A stretch of 64,000 nt of DNA from Lachancea kluyveri NRRL Y-12651 (lineage: Eukaryota; Ascomycota; Saccharomycetes; Saccharomycetales; Saccharomycetaceae). Below, one piece after another: positions 10,342-20,989 of this stretch. How positions within the stretch are numbered: position 1 is the first letter of the stretch; every line of letters starts with the position of its first letter. The stretch is taken from positions 310,001-374,000 of the forward strand of contig CM000692.1 of the NCBI GenBank assembly GCA_000149225.2, written 5' to 3'. Position numbers and translations under genes: made by a program. The notes under the pieces were generated by a model, which saw only the letters and a list, made by a program, of their open reading frames with translations, was not told the origin of the DNA and made no database searches.

Positions 10342-11943
10342 TCAAGCCAGCTTCAATGCATCTTCAAAGCCATTGCATACAACATCGGGCACACCAGGTC
10401 CTTTGCTGAATGCCATACCGCCCAAAGACACCTCGTCTTTATACAACTGTGCAAACCGCTCTTCAACTCTCTTTAACCATTCATCGTAACCAACTTTAAA
10501 CTGCGGTAAACAGTCCTTGGCAACAGTTACTTCCCAGTGTGCTTCGTTCAAGTCATTTTCATCAATATCCAAATGGTCTTGTAAAGCATGTTTCACTGCC
10601 CTGATTATCAATGACTTTGAAGGTATACTATCAGTGCTTCCATCTTGCAAGAAATGGCCACCCAGCATCGCGGTTAACTTGGTATACTCTTGGTCACTCT
10701 TGATTGTGGGTTGACCGAATAGTGGTTGGAAGTTCTTTTCAATAACAGAATCGAAAATCACGCCCAGTAATTTTTCCTGGTTCTTATTGGATTGTGGAAC
10801 TAAATAGCCAAACCCATGGTATTGCTTTAAAACGTCCTTTTTGGGTAAGTAGAAGTTTACTAGTAAGACGGTGCTAGATTTAACCGTCTCCAGCTCATTG
10901 GCCAATTTCGTGTCCTCGACCATGGTTCCGATTATCGCAGGATTATTTGTAAGCCTCAAATGCTGAAACCCTTTTAGGGACTCGCCACATGATGTTACCA
11001 AAGTGATTTTACCGTCATCGTTCTTGTGAAATTTGGACACGTCTTTAGCTGTCAACAACTCAACATTTGGCATGCCTGTGACTGCTTCTGAAAGCGTTTT
11101 CGGAAAGGTTTCTAACCCATTTTTCAAACCCAGCATTGGGTATTTCTTCAGTTTAGTGGAGAGCTCAATCATTTCCTCTTTATCTTTACCCATAGCCTGC
11201 TGATATTTGGTCAAAAAATCGCTCAGAACATGTTTCTGCAGAGTGTCATGATTTTTTTTTTTCTTATAGCTCTCTTTAGATTTATTTATCATTGCCTTGA
11301 TAAAAGATCCGTGCTCCTTTTCCATTTCGAGTAATGCACCCAATGTTCTCTTGGCACTTAGTTGCTTGATGTCACCGGAGTAAATACCATGGAAAATTGC
11401 ACTGAAAACGTTATTACTCACATACTCATTTCCAAATCTCCTACAAATCAAGCTATGCGCAGTTTCGTCTGTTCCTAGGTTATCTTTAGCTTTCCTAAAT
11501 GGTTCTCCAAGCAAGCCGCTTATCAAACCTTTACCCAATGGGTTCAGCAAAAACTGCAGCAGGCTCATTGGAGAATTTGGCACTTGAATCAATTTATTAC
11601 TTGGATCTAGCAGAAACTTTCTATTGGCCTCAGATTTGGAATCAATGTATTGAATGGTGTCTTCCTTATGTAGACTTCTTAATAGATCCACGATCATCAC
11701 AGTACCATCCGAAACGCCTCGTAAGGTTCGAGGACCCTTTTCCACCATAATTGGCTTACCCTCATTATCTTTAGTGTAGCAGGAATTAATGTAACCACCA
11801 CATCTGTTTGAAGAGTCTATCAAACTAATTTTGATATCCGGTCTTAGTTTGCTCAAAAAATACGTGAATGTTAAACCAGAAACACCGGCACCTACCACTG
11901 CTACCTTGGCATTGGCAGATAGCTTTGTCAAACTTTGAGACAT
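10342..11943 (-). CDS. HEM14: Protoporphyrinogen oxidase
   Basis: 533 residues from the ATG at 11943 (539 in S. cerevisiae YER014W). It performs the seventh step of haem synthesis, oxidising protoporphyrinogen IX to protoporphyrin IX at the mitochondrial inner membrane. The N-terminus carries the FAD-binding dinucleotide fold VAVVGAGVSGL followed by the acidic strand end (SLIDSS). Family blocks EKGPRTLRGVSDGT, LSAKRTLGALL, KKYPMLGLKNGLETFPK and the C-terminal SLGGMAFSKGPGVPDVV with a final FAD-contact region are present. The open frame extends three codons further only through a GTG. The reverse-strand BUD25 gene reported next to HEM14 in S. cerevisiae was not recognised. Confidence 0.95.
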   Translation of the reverse strand: MSQSLTKLSANAKVAVVGAGVSGLTFTYFLSKLRPDIKISLIDSSNRCGGYINSCYTKDNEGKPIMVEKGPRTLRGVSDGTVMIVDLLRSLHKEDTIQYIDSKSEANRKFLLDPSNKLIQVPNSPMSLLQFLLNPLGKGLISGLLGEPFRKAKDNLGTDETAHSLICRRFGNEYVSNNVFSAIFHGIYSGDIKQLSAKRTLGALLEMEKEHGSFIKAMINKSKESYKKKKNHDTLQKHVLSDFLTKYQQAMGKDKEEMIELSTKLKKYPMLGLKNGLETFPKTLSEAVTGMPNVELLTAKDVSKFHKNDDGKITLVTSCGESLKGFQHLRLTNNPAIIGTMVEDTKLANELETVKSSTVLLVNFYLPKKDVLKQYHGFGYLVPQSNKNQEKLLGVIFDSVIEKNFQPLFGQPTIKSDQEYTKLTAMLGGHFLQDGSTDSIPSKSLIIRAVKHALQDHLDIDENDLNEAHWEVTVAKDCLPQFKVGYDEWLKRVEERFAQLYKDEVSLGGMAFSKGPGVPDVVCNGFEDALKLA

Positions 11944-12104
11944 TGAATACACTTTACTACTTCACCTTTTCGTACTTTCAATAGTTTGTAATTCAATCGT
12001 TTGCAAATACTATGTTTCCTTTTTTTTTTTTCACCATTCCGTCATTACACTCCTATACGAGAAATACATACTAAAATAAAAAAAAAAAAAAAAGCTTATG
12101 TAAT

Positions 12105-15100
12105 CTATCTCTTGATACCCAAAGCTCTTTCCTTTGACTGTCTGATGGAGCTCAACCTCCAAGAGTCCTGATCCTTTGCAAACTTGTTGTGAAGAGGAAC
12201 GATCTTAGCCTTTTTCCTGCTTTCACTATCTGCACCTGCAACTTTATAATAGTGAGGAGCACTTTCAATTAACCACATGGGATCAATAGTAGTTACCTGG
12301 GACATATACTCCCTGGTGGTGAGTACTAGACTGTGGTAGATCACATATTCGTATTCCTTTCCAAATAAGGAGCTAGACGGGTGAATACTTACTGCAGTAC
12401 CATCACTAACCGTCTTGTATCCAAGATGTGAGTCCCTCTTGGCAGCATTTCTAAAGAACCCTGATACTAAGGTTTTACGGACTTTGTCGACATCTGCACC
12501 ACAACTCGTTATGCGCAAATTCAACTTTTTAAAAATATTGGTTAGCTGTATCTTGACATCTCTCGCACGTTTCAAGTGGCGCTCATGCAAATAGTTGTTG
12601 GTGCAGAAATTTTTGGAATAGTGGCTTTCTTCCCAACGCCTGTAAATATTGAGCAATGTGAGGTGATCGCCATAGGGATGGTGGAACCTTGCCTTCTTGT
12701 TGTCTGCCTCCTGTTGTTTATCTTTTGGTCTGTAAAAAACGTTTTGAACGGACAACATGGATATAATTGTCAATACTTCTTCCGAGCAATCATTTGAAAA
12801 AGAGGCAAGTAAAGTCTTTGATAGTGCAGGTTCCATTGGAAATTGTGACATCCTTTTGCCCAGCTTTGTGAGGTAACCATCTTCATCCAATGCTTGCAAA
12901 TTAAACAGCTGCTGTAATGCACCTACCATAGAGCTTTTGGGTGGAGGATCCATGAAATCGAAATGTAATAAGTCATTTACACCCATGGCTTTTAACATTA
13001 AAATCGTATGTGAAAGGTTCTGTCTCTGAATTTCTGGAACTGTCGCGGGTAACATTTCATTATAGAATGCAGACTCTGTGTACAGCCTATAACATTTTCC
13101 TGGGCCAGTCCTACCCGCTCTACCCTTTCTTTGGTTTGCTTGTGCTTGAGATATTGGAGACACAACCAATTGCTCCATACCGACTTTCGGATTGTAAGTA
13201 TTTATTTTGGAAAATCCTGGGTCAACAACATAGTAAATACCATCGATTGTGATCGAAGTTTCTGCGATATTTGTAGCAAAAATAACTTTTCTCGAACCTT
13301 TTGGAGTTGGTTCAAAAATCTTGGACTGAATTTCACTGGGTAACGCAGAGTACACCGGTAAAATCAATAGGTCTTGGATTGTATCTCCAAGTGTTTTCAC
13401 TCTTTCATATAGCAGTTCACAGCAAGTGTCAATTTCTTCTTGCCCCGTCAAAAAAACTAAGATGTCACCACTGCCTTCATTGATATGGATTTCCATTACT
13501 GTGTCAAGTGCGCTTTCGATATAATCCATCTGGGGAGTTTGTGCGTATAGTACTTCAACGGGAAAGGTTCTTCCTGGAATCTTGATAACTGGGCACTCCA
13601 TAAAGTACTTTGAAAACTTTTCTGAATCCAACGTAGCGGATGTGACAATGACCTTCAAATCGGGTCTCTGAAGAGCGGCTTTCTTCAGCAGTGCGAAAAG
13701 GACATCAGTCGCAACAGTTCTTTCATGAGCTTCATCTAACAAAATGATTGAATATTTTGACATTTTCGAATCCAGCAAAGCTTCTCTCTGTAGCATACCA
13801 TCAGTCATGTACTTGATTTTGGTCATCGGTGAGGTCTCGTCTTCGAACCTAATAGTATAGCCAACTTCTTCACCAACAGTACAGCCCACCTCTTCTGCAA
13901 CTCTCTTGGCAACTGAAATAGCAGCAACTCTACGAGGTTGTGTGCAACCAATTATACCATTTCGACCGAAACCTTCTTCATACAAATACTGGGTAATTTG
14001 GGTAGTTTTGCCAGATCCAGTCTCACCAACAATTACTAAAAACTGGTTGTTGTCGATAGCATCTATCAGTTTCTGTCTCATTTGAAAGACCGGTAAGGAT
14101 TCACGCTGTTGTTTAATTGGTAAATTGGTTCTCTTACCATATGTGACTTGTTCCCTCATTCTGTTCCTTTCCCAAGCAGTCAAGGCTAATTGCCTTTTTG
14201 TAAACCTCTCGTCCTCTGTCTTTTGTTCATCTCTTAACTTTGGATCCTCCAAGTTCGTTTTGCGCCTAAATTCTTGTTCCATTTCTTTTTTCTTTTTAAA
14301 CTTCTCCTCTCTGTGTTCCTTCATCATTTGAGAACCGTTAATTGCAGTTCTATTCATCGAACCTTTGGGTACTTTGGTAATTTTTGGCATGTCGTACTTT
14401 TTAGCCTTTTGGACCTGCCCTGCTAAAAACTGAGGCTCGTCTTCGGTGTTTAACTCAACATCTATTTCTTGGTTCTCACCTGTGTGATCACCGGCAACTT
14501 CTCGATTTGAACGTTTGCTTTTCGAAACATCTTGCTCCTGTTCAATTTCTTCTTGCAACTCTGGATAATCGTCGGCTGACGCAACACCGCTGGCAATCAG
14601 TTGCCTAATTTCCCATCTTTCAGGCGATGTCAATTTTCGGCGTGGTAATTTTTTATCCAGCATATCACTTCTACCACGTTCTGCAGGTATTTCTTTTCCA
14701 GTGAGTTGATCCACAGACTTCATACTCAAAGATATTTTCCCATTATTTTGGATCCTGACAACCTTCACGAATACTCGCTGACCAGGGGATACAACCTCTT
14801 CTGGTGCTGATATTCTATAGTCTGCTATTTCAGAAACGTGTACAAGACCATCACAATGGCTATCTTGTGTGCCCAAAATATGCACAAAACAACCAAAGGG
14901 CGCTATATTTTTAACTTTACCTGGGTAAATTTTATGCAGCATTGGCGCCGGGTCCAACTCCTCGTAAGGGATGTGATTGTGTAGTTCCTTCTTTAATGAT
15001 CTTGCACCTTGCTTTTCTGCTAAATCATTCCATGTTATTTCTCTATTCGGCAATGATAGCCCACTGAACAACGTTTCCTCTGCCGTAGAAGACTCCTCTT

Positions 15101-15524
15101 TTTTGATAGTTTTTCGGCTGTCTGTACCGGAAAAAAGAATACTATATATTTCTTGAATTTTGCCAGATGTGAGTCCAGTTTCTAATTCGGCCAGCTTTGT
15201 CTGAAAGTCCTCTAGTCCCTTGCACTTGGAGAAAAGATCTATGACAAAGTCAACAACAACTGGGTCCGTCAAGGATAGCTCTCGCTGGAAAATTAACGCG
15301 ATCCGATCTTTTGCGCTTAATTTAGAATATTCTTTAATACATGTATCAATTTGCTCTATCACAGGCCTTGAGATGCCAACTTCTAATTCGTTTATCTTTT
15401 GGATGAACTCTTCAATGTTCTTGCAATTTTCGTGTATGTTGAGTACAAAATCTGCAACTATAGGGTCATTTATTGATAGTAGTTTAGATATCTCTTCCTT
15501 AAGGTTTTTCTGATTCATAACCAT
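12105..15524 (-). CDS. PRP22: Splicing DEAH-box helicase Prp22
   Basis: 1139 residues (1145 in S. cerevisiae YER013W). This ATPase releases spliced mRNA from the spliceosome. The N-terminal region has two repeats of ~70 residues ([10 protein letters not shown] and [10 protein letters not shown]), then an S1 RNA-binding domain (about 205-275, [17 protein letters not shown]). The helicase core shows Walker [10 protein letters not shown] (~498), motif II DEAH (~598), SAT, and motif [18 protein letters not shown]2 and OB-fold regions reach the end [12 protein letters not shown], nearly identical to the S. cerevisiae C-terminus. A second ATG two codons in could also serve as the start. Confidence 0.98.
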   Translation of the reverse strand: MVMNQKNLKEEISKLLSINDPIVADFVLNIHENCKNIEEFIQKINELEVGISRPVIEQIDTCIKEYSKLSAKDRIALIFQRELSLTDPVVVDFVIDLFSKCKGLEDFQTKLAELETGLTSGKIQEIYSILFSGTDSRKTIKKEESSTAEETLFSGLSLPNREITWNDLAEKQGARSLKKELHNHIPYEELDPAPMLHKIYPGKVKNIAPFGCFVHILGTQDSHCDGLVHVSEIADYRISAPEEVVSPGQRVFVKVVRIQNNGKISLSMKSVDQLTGKEIPAERGRSDMLDKKLPRRKLTSPERWEIRQLIASGVASADDYPELQEEIEQEQDVSKSKRSNREVAGDHTGENQEIDVELNTEDEPQFLAGQVQKAKKYDMPKITKVPKGSMNRTAINGSQMMKEHREEKFKKKKEMEQEFRRKTNLEDPKLRDEQKTEDERFTKRQLALTAWERNRMREQVTYGKRTNLPIKQQRESLPVFQMRQKLIDAIDNNQFLVIVGETGSGKTTQITQYLYEEGFGRNGIIGCTQPRRVAAISVAKRVAEEVGCTVGEEVGYTIRFEDETSPMTKIKYMTDGMLQREALLDSKMSKYSIILLDEAHERTVATDVLFALLKKAALQRPDLKVIVTSATLDSEKFSKYFMECPVIKIPGRTFPVEVLYAQTPQMDYIESALDTVMEIHINEGSGDILVFLTGQEEIDTCCELLYERVKTLGDTIQDLLILPVYSALPSEIQSKIFEPTPKGSRKVIFATNIAETSITIDGIYYVVDPGFSKINTYNPKVGMEQLVVSPISQAQANQRKGRAGRTGPGKCYRLYTESAFYNEMLPATVPEIQRQNLSHTILMLKAMGVNDLLHFDFMDPPPKSSMVGALQQLFNLQALDEDGYLTKLGKRMSQFPMEPALSKTLLASFSNDCSEEVLTIISMLSVQNVFYRPKDKQQEADNKKARFHHPYGDHLTLLNIYRRWEESHYSKNFCTNNYLHERHLKRARDVKIQLTNIFKKLNLRITSCGADVDKVRKTLVSGFFRNAAKRDSHLGYKTVSDGTAVSIHPSSSLFGKEYEYVIYHSLVLTTREYMSQVTTIDPMWLIESAPHYYKVAGADSESRKKAKIVPLHNKFAKDQDSWRLSSIRQSKERALGIKR

Positions 15525-15815
15525 ATTTGCGTTAAGTGGTATTACTTTTGTATTTAATATCTTGGGAGTTCAGTGATGAGGTTATGAGTTCAGTTTAGGA
15601 TTGATGTTGAAAACATTTTCGTTTGAGGTGATTAGGTCGAAGCAAAGATTCAAGGGTCGACAATAAGAAGCTTAGACGTACACCTTGTAAGCGATAAAAG
15701 ACAACAAAGCAAGCGATCACTACTCTAAAATTAGCCCTTCTCTTTTTTTCTTTCGTTAGAACATACATATATATAAGTATACAGTGAGAAGTTATAGTAG
15801 TTTCGTGGGCATTTT

Positions 15816-16400
15816 TTACAAATCTACTTCTCTGACACCATCCTTGTCCACAACCTTGACTAGGACACCTTTGAAATCAACAGGCATTCTACGTTCCAAC
15901 TCCTCAACACAAAGCTTCAAAAGCTTTAAGCCTTCTTCGGTAGTCATGTCTGGTCTATAGTGGTGGTCTAGTAGAGAAAATGTGTAAAATCCAGAGTAAC
16001 CGTGTGCTGCATATGGTAGCTCGACTTTGGTGCCCAAGTAGTCTATTTGGTAAAGCGAAGGTGTTTCAGACTTTGTGTCATAGCCACCGATTAATACATT
16101 GACTTGAAAGGGTTTTCTGGATCTGATACTTTTAGCTAGTTCATTTCTGACAAAACTAGACACCGCCTGGGGGGATAATTCGTAATTCTCTCTAATCTTG
16201 TATAACTGGATATTTGCTTGAATGTACTCTGCAAATTGAACGGTATCACCTGCCTCACCGCTATAACTCATTAGCGAATGTGGCGACAATTGTCTAGTCT
16301 TATCATCAGTATCTTTAAGCACACTGATACCCCTGGTAACCGCCTTAGAAGATGCCAAAATGACAGAATCACTAACCCTAATCCCTAAAATAATATCCAT
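15816..16400 (-). CDS. PRE1: 20S proteasome beta-4 subunit Pre1
   Basis: 194 residues (198 in S. cerevisiae YER012W). It is an essential beta-type, non-proteolytic subunit of the 20S core. It starts MDIILGIRVSDSVILASSKAV, matching the beta-4 fold without a cleaved propeptide, and keeps VLIGGYD and YAAHGYSGFYTFSLLDHHY. A perfect Rpn4/PACE site lies about 100 bp upstream. It is divergent from PRI1. Confidence 0.96.
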   Translation of the reverse strand: MDIILGIRVSDSVILASSKAVTRGISVLKDTDDKTRQLSPHSLMSYSGEAGDTVQFAEYIQANIQLYKIRENYELSPQAVSSFVRNELAKSIRSRKPFQVNVLIGGYDTKSETPSLYQIDYLGTKVELPYAAHGYSGFYTFSLLDHHYRPDMTTEEGLKLLKLCVEELERRMPVDFKGVLVKVVDKDGVREVDL

Positions 16401-16498
16401 ACTCGAATTGAAGAGGACTCTAACACAGCTTAATTGATCTTATAATATTTCACTGTTCAATTCATACATACTATCTGTTCAGAAAAGGTCCCTAAGAT

Positions 16499-16507
16499 TT
16501 TGCCACC
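16499..16507 (-). promoter_or_regulatory. PACE (Rpn4) element of PRE1
   Basis: TTTGCCACC on the plus strand, that is GGTGGCAAA in the PRE1 direction, an exact match to the proteasome-associated control element bound by Rpn4. It ends about 100 bp upstream of the PRE1 start. Confidence 0.85.
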
Positions 16508-16529
16508 CAATATACCTATGTCATTATGT

Positions 16530-16608
16530 ACGCGTGTTGGTCATGTGATCAATTTCTTTTAATGCCTGCCATTCATTTACTATACGCGTCCCAATTTCTG
16601 TAACGCGT
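16530..16608 (+). promoter_or_regulatory. Three MluI cell-cycle boxes upstream of PRI1
   Basis: ACGCGT occurs at 16530-16535, 16584-16589 and 16603-16608, 49-127 bp before the PRI1 start. MBF (Mbp1/Swi6) binds this hexamer and drives G1/S transcription of DNA-synthesis genes in yeasts. Confidence 0.85.
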
Positions 16609-16656
16609 CTGGAAATGAACACCTTCAAGTAGTTGAAAGAGCTAACAAGAGCTATA

Positions 16657-17979
16657 ATGCCTACCATCAGTGATTCTTCTAATGGCGCTATGATCGATTT
16701 TCCGGAATCGACTTCCTCGATACCATCTTCCTCTGTACAGCTGGCATTGGCAACGCCTCCGTTAACTTCCAACGGGCCTAGTGCTTCTGATATGCAGTAT
16801 TATTACCAGTTTCTATATCCCTTTAAGCCAATTTTTCAATGGCTGAATCACTCACCCAAGCCAGGACGTGATATAACGAATAGAGAGTTTGCCATGGCTT
16901 TTAGGTCAGGAGCCTACAAGAGATACAATTCCTTTAATACGGTACAAGAATTTAAAGCCCAAATACAGAGGGCAAATCCGGACAGATTTGAAATTGGTGC
17001 AATATACAATAAACCACCAAAAGAACGTGATTCTGTCCTCAAAACTGAAATGAAACCACTAGAAAAGGAATTGGTGTTCGATATCGATATGGATGATTAT
17101 GACGGTTACAGAACATGTTGTTCAGGTGCTCAAGTTTGTGAGAAGTGCTGGAAATTTATTTCCTTGGCGATGAAAATCATCAACATTGTGTTGGAAGAAG
17201 ACTTTGGTTGGGAAGATTTCATTTGGGTTTTCTCTGGTAGGCGTGGTGCTCATTGTTGGGTCAGTGATAAGAGAGCTCGTGTACTAGGAGATATTCACAG
17301 AAGAAATGTTCTGGATTACATGAATGTTGTCAGAGATCGAAACATTGACAAGCGGTTAAACTTGAAAAGGCCTTACCATCCGCACCTGTCTCGTTCTTTG
17401 AACATTTTGAAACCGCATTTTGTGGAAGTGATCTTGAGAGAGCAAAATCCCTGGGAAAATGACGAAACTGCTTTTACATCTCTATTGCCAGCCTTACATG
17501 ATAAACAACTGATAGAACTGCTAAGAAAATACTGGAAAGAAAATCCAAGAAGGTCCAGTGAACAGAAATGGGGCGACATTGACCTTATTGCCTCCACTCA
17601 ATTGAAACAGGGTAAGCGACAAGATTTCATTGCCAGGCTGCGCGAATGTAAAGAGGACCTGGTCTTGGCCACACTATACCCTAAATTGGATATTGAAGTT
17701 ACAAAACAAACCATTCATTTGTTGAAAGCACCCTTTTGTGTTCACCCAGCAACAGGCAATGTCTGTGTGCCGATAACGGACAGATTTACTCCAGCAGATG
17801 CGCCTAAACTACTTAAGTTGCAACAAGAAATGGAACAGAATGGTAACAAAGTTGAAGAAACGTCACTTCAACCTTTCTTAGAACATTTTAACAAATTCGT
17901 CAACAAACTCATGAAACAGGAGTTGAATAGCTTAAAGAGAGAGCGCGATGAAGGGCAAGAAGAAGATTTTGGATTTTAG
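16657..17979 (+). CDS. PRI1: DNA primase catalytic subunit Pri1
   Basis: 440 residues from the first ATG (409 in S. cerevisiae YIR008C). It is the small subunit of DNA polymerase alpha-primase and makes RNA primers at origins and Okazaki fragments. Conserved blocks are REFAMAFRSGAYKRYNSF, the metal-binding acids in LVFDIDMDDYD (~145), the zinc cysteines in CCSGAQVCEKCW, WVFSGRRGAHCWVSD and KAPFCVHPATGNVCVP. The N-terminal ~45 residues are longer than in S. cerevisiae and low-complexity, so a start at the in-frame ATG at 16690 cannot be excluded. Upstream codons reach only a TTG. Cell-cycle regulation is predicted from the MCB boxes. Confidence 0.95.
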   Translation: MPTISDSSNGAMIDFPESTSSIPSSSVQLALATPPLTSNGPSASDMQYYYQFLYPFKPIFQWLNHSPKPGRDITNREFAMAFRSGAYKRYNSFNTVQEFKAQIQRANPDRFEIGAIYNKPPKERDSVLKTEMKPLEKELVFDIDMDDYDGYRTCCSGAQVCEKCWKFISLAMKIINIVLEEDFGWEDFIWVFSGRRGAHCWVSDKRARVLGDIHRRNVLDYMNVVRDRNIDKRLNLKRPYHPHLSRSLNILKPHFVEVILREQNPWENDETAFTSLLPALHDKQLIELLRKYWKENPRRSSEQKWGDIDLIASTQLKQGKRQDFIARLRECKEDLVLATLYPKLDIEVTKQTIHLLKAPFCVHPATGNVCVPITDRFTPADAPKLLKLQQEMEQNGNKVEETSLQPFLEHFNKFVNKLMKQELNSLKRERDEGQEEDFGF

Positions 17980-18088
17980 TATCTATTTGTCTTGAGTTCT
18001 GTCATTCATATATATTATTTTACGTATCAAAGAAACCGATACGCGTAGGTCAATTGGACAACTTGGACGAGTGGGCTCTAATCTACTT

Positions 18089-20389
18089 TCACATTATACT
18101 ACAGTCATCTGACTCCACACTCGGGGAGGACTCATTTGAACTTACCCTCTCTCCGCTTTTGTTTATATTTTCAATAGTTATAAACTGATGACCATACTCG
18201 TGGTGCCATTTTAAAACCTGTTGCTTAGGAACATAAACGAAACGACCCGATGACGATCTAACACTTATATCTTCAAGCGGGAAATGATAACGAGGCAAAA
18301 AAATTAAAGAAGTACCACCAGTATTGGGGTTGCTGAGTTTTTCTGGTGGCTCATACCTATGGGAGCAGTAGATTCTCAAAGTGTATACCTTAGAGGAAAG
18401 ATCGAATTCCGCATATTCAAATTTACCATGAATTTTTACAGGATAGGGCCTTAATGTTGCATCCAATGCTCTGAAACCGCTATAGTCTAAGGTTACCACG
18501 TCGTTTATTGCTTGGGAAGGGGGCAAGGAGTTTGTTGAAGACATAGAGATCAAAGGATTAGAAGCAAGATTTTCCTGGTTTACTGTTCCTAGTATAATTT
18601 TTTGTGTACTTTTTTGCCTACCATCAGAGCTCCAGATGGAAAAGTCCTCATTATTCCACATATCACCCCACTGGTGGGAGTTTTCGTGGCAGTAACACCA
18701 CAGACTAAACGATAAATTATTCCCTTCTAAAGAAAACCCTAGAGCATCCATGGCACTTGTCTGTAAGTTATAATCCCCATCTTTGTAGGCTTTTTTGTCT
18801 TCCATGTCAAACGGCATACCGATTTCTGTGAAAAAAATGGGAATATGGGCACCTAAAAGCTGTTTTCCCTCTTCTTTCATCTCTTTTAACTGTTTTCTAA
18901 TGCATTTTCTGATATTTGACTCTCCAAACACCAAACTGAATATAGGATTTGTGTACTTTCCGCGCATAATCCCGAACGTGTCTACGTTGTACATTCTGTT
19001 CCATGTCTTAAACATAAGAGACATACCATCATAGAAGTGGCATGAGTATACTGTTCTGTGGTCAAGTAAATTTGATCCAAGTAATTTTGGAGGTTCTTTT
19101 AAAACAGGTGGTTGTAGAAATAGGAGGCCGTCTTCATCTAAATCTCTGAATTTCCTTCTGAATTCGGTATAATGCTCTACAAAAAAGTGATTAGTAAAGT
19201 AGTTTTCATCGATGAATTCTCTAGTTTTTGGAAAAACATGGAAGTACTCAGGCAATAAAAGTTCAGCACCAACGATATTTCCTTCTTTGTCATTTTTCAC
19301 TTCCCAAACACCATGCTGTCTCCATATACATTTCTCAGGTTCCCACTCTTCAGCCCTTTTCCAGCCATACTTTGCGTCTACCGCATCTCTCTCCTTTGTG
19401 GTTAGCCAAGCACATGTACCCCTTGGATCTATAAGCTTTTTACCAGTTTTACGAGGTCCAAATATAGAAATATCATAAACATCCACAACAGTTGCGATAC
19501 CTTCACCCAACTGAAATGATTGAAATGATGTAGGGGATGTACCTTTTTTTAGGTTTCTATCTTTAGGAATTTGGGATAGGTCGGGGACATTAAAATAACC
19601 AGCATTAGGTTCATTCAGAGTTTCCATACCAATTAAGCAATTTTCTTCAAATAACTCCGGAGCATTATCTCTTATATTTTTGTATAGCGTCATAACTGCA
19701 TCAATGTACTTTGATTGAAGATAATCCTGGATGTTTTCTCCGTTGATCCTGCATTTTGGTGCAAAATATTTACCACCAAAAAACAATGTAAACATGGTTT
19801 GAGAGGCTAGTCGATAGTAATTAGTAGGCCACAACATCTTGGGATATTTCGTGGCTTCATTGTCAGTTTTAGGATCAATATAGTAATTATGCAAAATCGA
19901 AGCTTCCGTATCTTGAAATCTTTTTGGTTGGAATCCAGCACAATGTAAAGTCCACATCGGGGCTCCTGAACCACCAGTAAATCGTGACCAGACATCCTGG
20001 TGAGGATCCAAATATATATACATTCCACCAACCTGATGTATCTTCTTTAGAACTTGAATTGTGTAGTCAATATACTCTTGGTCATATATTCCAGGGCCTT
20101 CATGTTCAAGAGACTCCCAAGTGAAACAATACCTTATGGTGTTATATCCTAATGAAGACAATCTCTTGATGTGACTTTCTACTTCCTCCAAACAGAAGGG
20201 GTGTCCAACGAAACTCACATCACTGGCATCATCAAAGAATGAAGAGCCATCTATTGGTGTATGCGTTGTATAATGTGGTTTTCTAGGTATCTTGATGTTA
20301 GGGTCTAAGTTAACACCTCTCAACTGAATGATATTTCCTTCAGAATCTGAGAATTCACCATCAGCTGTAATGCGTATTTTTTCGAGCAT
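18089..20389 (-). CDS. EGH1: Steryl-beta-glucosidase Egh1 (GH5 family)
   Basis: 766 residues (764 in S. cerevisiae YIR007W). It hydrolyses ergosteryl-beta-glucoside. The GH5-type barrel begins IRITADGEFSDSEGNIIQLRG. The acid/base glutamate is in METLNEPNAGY and the nucleophile glutamate in FFTEIGMPFD, both intact. The extra sequence between them and the C-terminal beta-sandwich (FRALDATLRPYPVKIHG ... HEYGHQFI) follow the family. The start is the ATG at 20389; the frame continues only to a TTG. It converges with PRI1, as on chr IX. In S. cerevisiae its other neighbour is PAN1; here that neighbour lies 20 kb away. Confidence 0.95.
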   Translation of the reverse strand: MLEKIRITADGEFSDSEGNIIQLRGVNLDPNIKIPRKPHYTTHTPIDGSSFFDDASDVSFVGHPFCLEEVESHIKRLSSLGYNTIRYCFTWESLEHEGPGIYDQEYIDYTIQVLKKIHQVGGMYIYLDPHQDVWSRFTGGSGAPMWTLHCAGFQPKRFQDTEASILHNYYIDPKTDNEATKYPKMLWPTNYYRLASQTMFTLFFGGKYFAPKCRINGENIQDYLQSKYIDAVMTLYKNIRDNAPELFEENCLIGMETLNEPNAGYFNVPDLSQIPKDRNLKKGTSPTSFQSFQLGEGIATVVDVYDISIFGPRKTGKKLIDPRGTCAWLTTKERDAVDAKYGWKRAEEWEPEKCIWRQHGVWEVKNDKEGNIVGAELLLPEYFHVFPKTREFIDENYFTNHFFVEHYTEFRRKFRDLDEDGLLFLQPPVLKEPPKLLGSNLLDHRTVYSCHFYDGMSLMFKTWNRMYNVDTFGIMRGKYTNPIFSLVFGESNIRKCIRKQLKEMKEEGKQLLGAHIPIFFTEIGMPFDMEDKKAYKDGDYNLQTSAMDALGFSLEGNNLSFSLWCYCHENSHQWGDMWNNEDFSIWSSDGRQKSTQKIILGTVNQENLASNPLISMSSTNSLPPSQAINDVVTLDYSGFRALDATLRPYPVKIHGKFEYAEFDLSSKVYTLRIYCSHRYEPPEKLSNPNTGGTSLIFLPRYHFPLEDISVRSSSGRFVYVPKQQVLKWHHEYGHQFITIENINKSGERVSSNESSPSVESDDCSIM

Positions 20390-20594
20390 GGCCAACTCCT
20401 TAATCAATTGGTGGTTTAAGAGGGCTACTCAACTCGGACAAAAAAACACTTAGTCTCTAGTAAACAGAGAAACGGACGAGGTATTCTGAAAAGTAAACTA
20501 TCCCCTTTTTCCTTATTCTTGACAAATATTACTTTGTCGCACCTTCGAGAGCAAGGTTTTGCGCGATGTGACCTTCAGGGGGACAAAAAGAAAA

Positions 20595-20666
20595 CTCCGA
20601 TACGGGGAGTCGAACCCCGGTCTCCACGGTGAAAGCGTGATGTGATAGCCGTTACACTATATCGGA
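20595..20666 (-). tRNA. tRNA-Glu (UUC)
   Basis: 72 nt read on the minus strand: acceptor TCCGATA, A-box region TAGTGTAACGGCTATCAC, anticodon loop with TTC, and B box GGTTCGACTCC. No intron. Oligo-T (TTTT then TTTTT) follows on the minus strand at 20594 and below as the Pol III terminator. A Ty1-type LTR lies ~320 bp upstream of its 5' end, the usual Ty1 target window. Confidence 0.97.
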
Positions 20667-20989
20667 ATAGTAAGTTTGATGCTTCATATTCAAAATTATT
20701 GAGCTATATTAAATAGATCTTTGGCCAGACGATACAGAAGAACGTAATACGATGGATAACTGTAGTCTATCGAGAATAATGGCATACTGATGGTCTGATA
20801 GAGAAACTGATGATAGCCTAGACAAAACGATGAGTTATGCGATTAATAAGATGTAAGCCCGATCCAGAGAGGTATAAATAGCGCGTAGATAGCCATTGGA
20901 GGCAGGTCTCGATTATAGATAGAACCAAAAGATGACAAGAAGCGGTTAAGGAATATCAGTTTTGAGAAATATGTGAATATTGGGACAAT
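20667..20989. other. Spacer between tRNA-Glu and the LTR
   Basis: 323 bp of AT-rich sequence with a GGTATAAATAG stretch near 20871. It may hold older decayed LTR material, since it lies in the insertion window upstream of a tRNA gene, but nothing could be assigned to Ty3, Ty4 or Ty5. Confidence 0.4.

Noticed and set aside
10342-11943. Overlapping reverse-strand BUD25-like gene at HEM14
   Set aside because: No frame with splice signals matching such a product was recognised on the plus strand.
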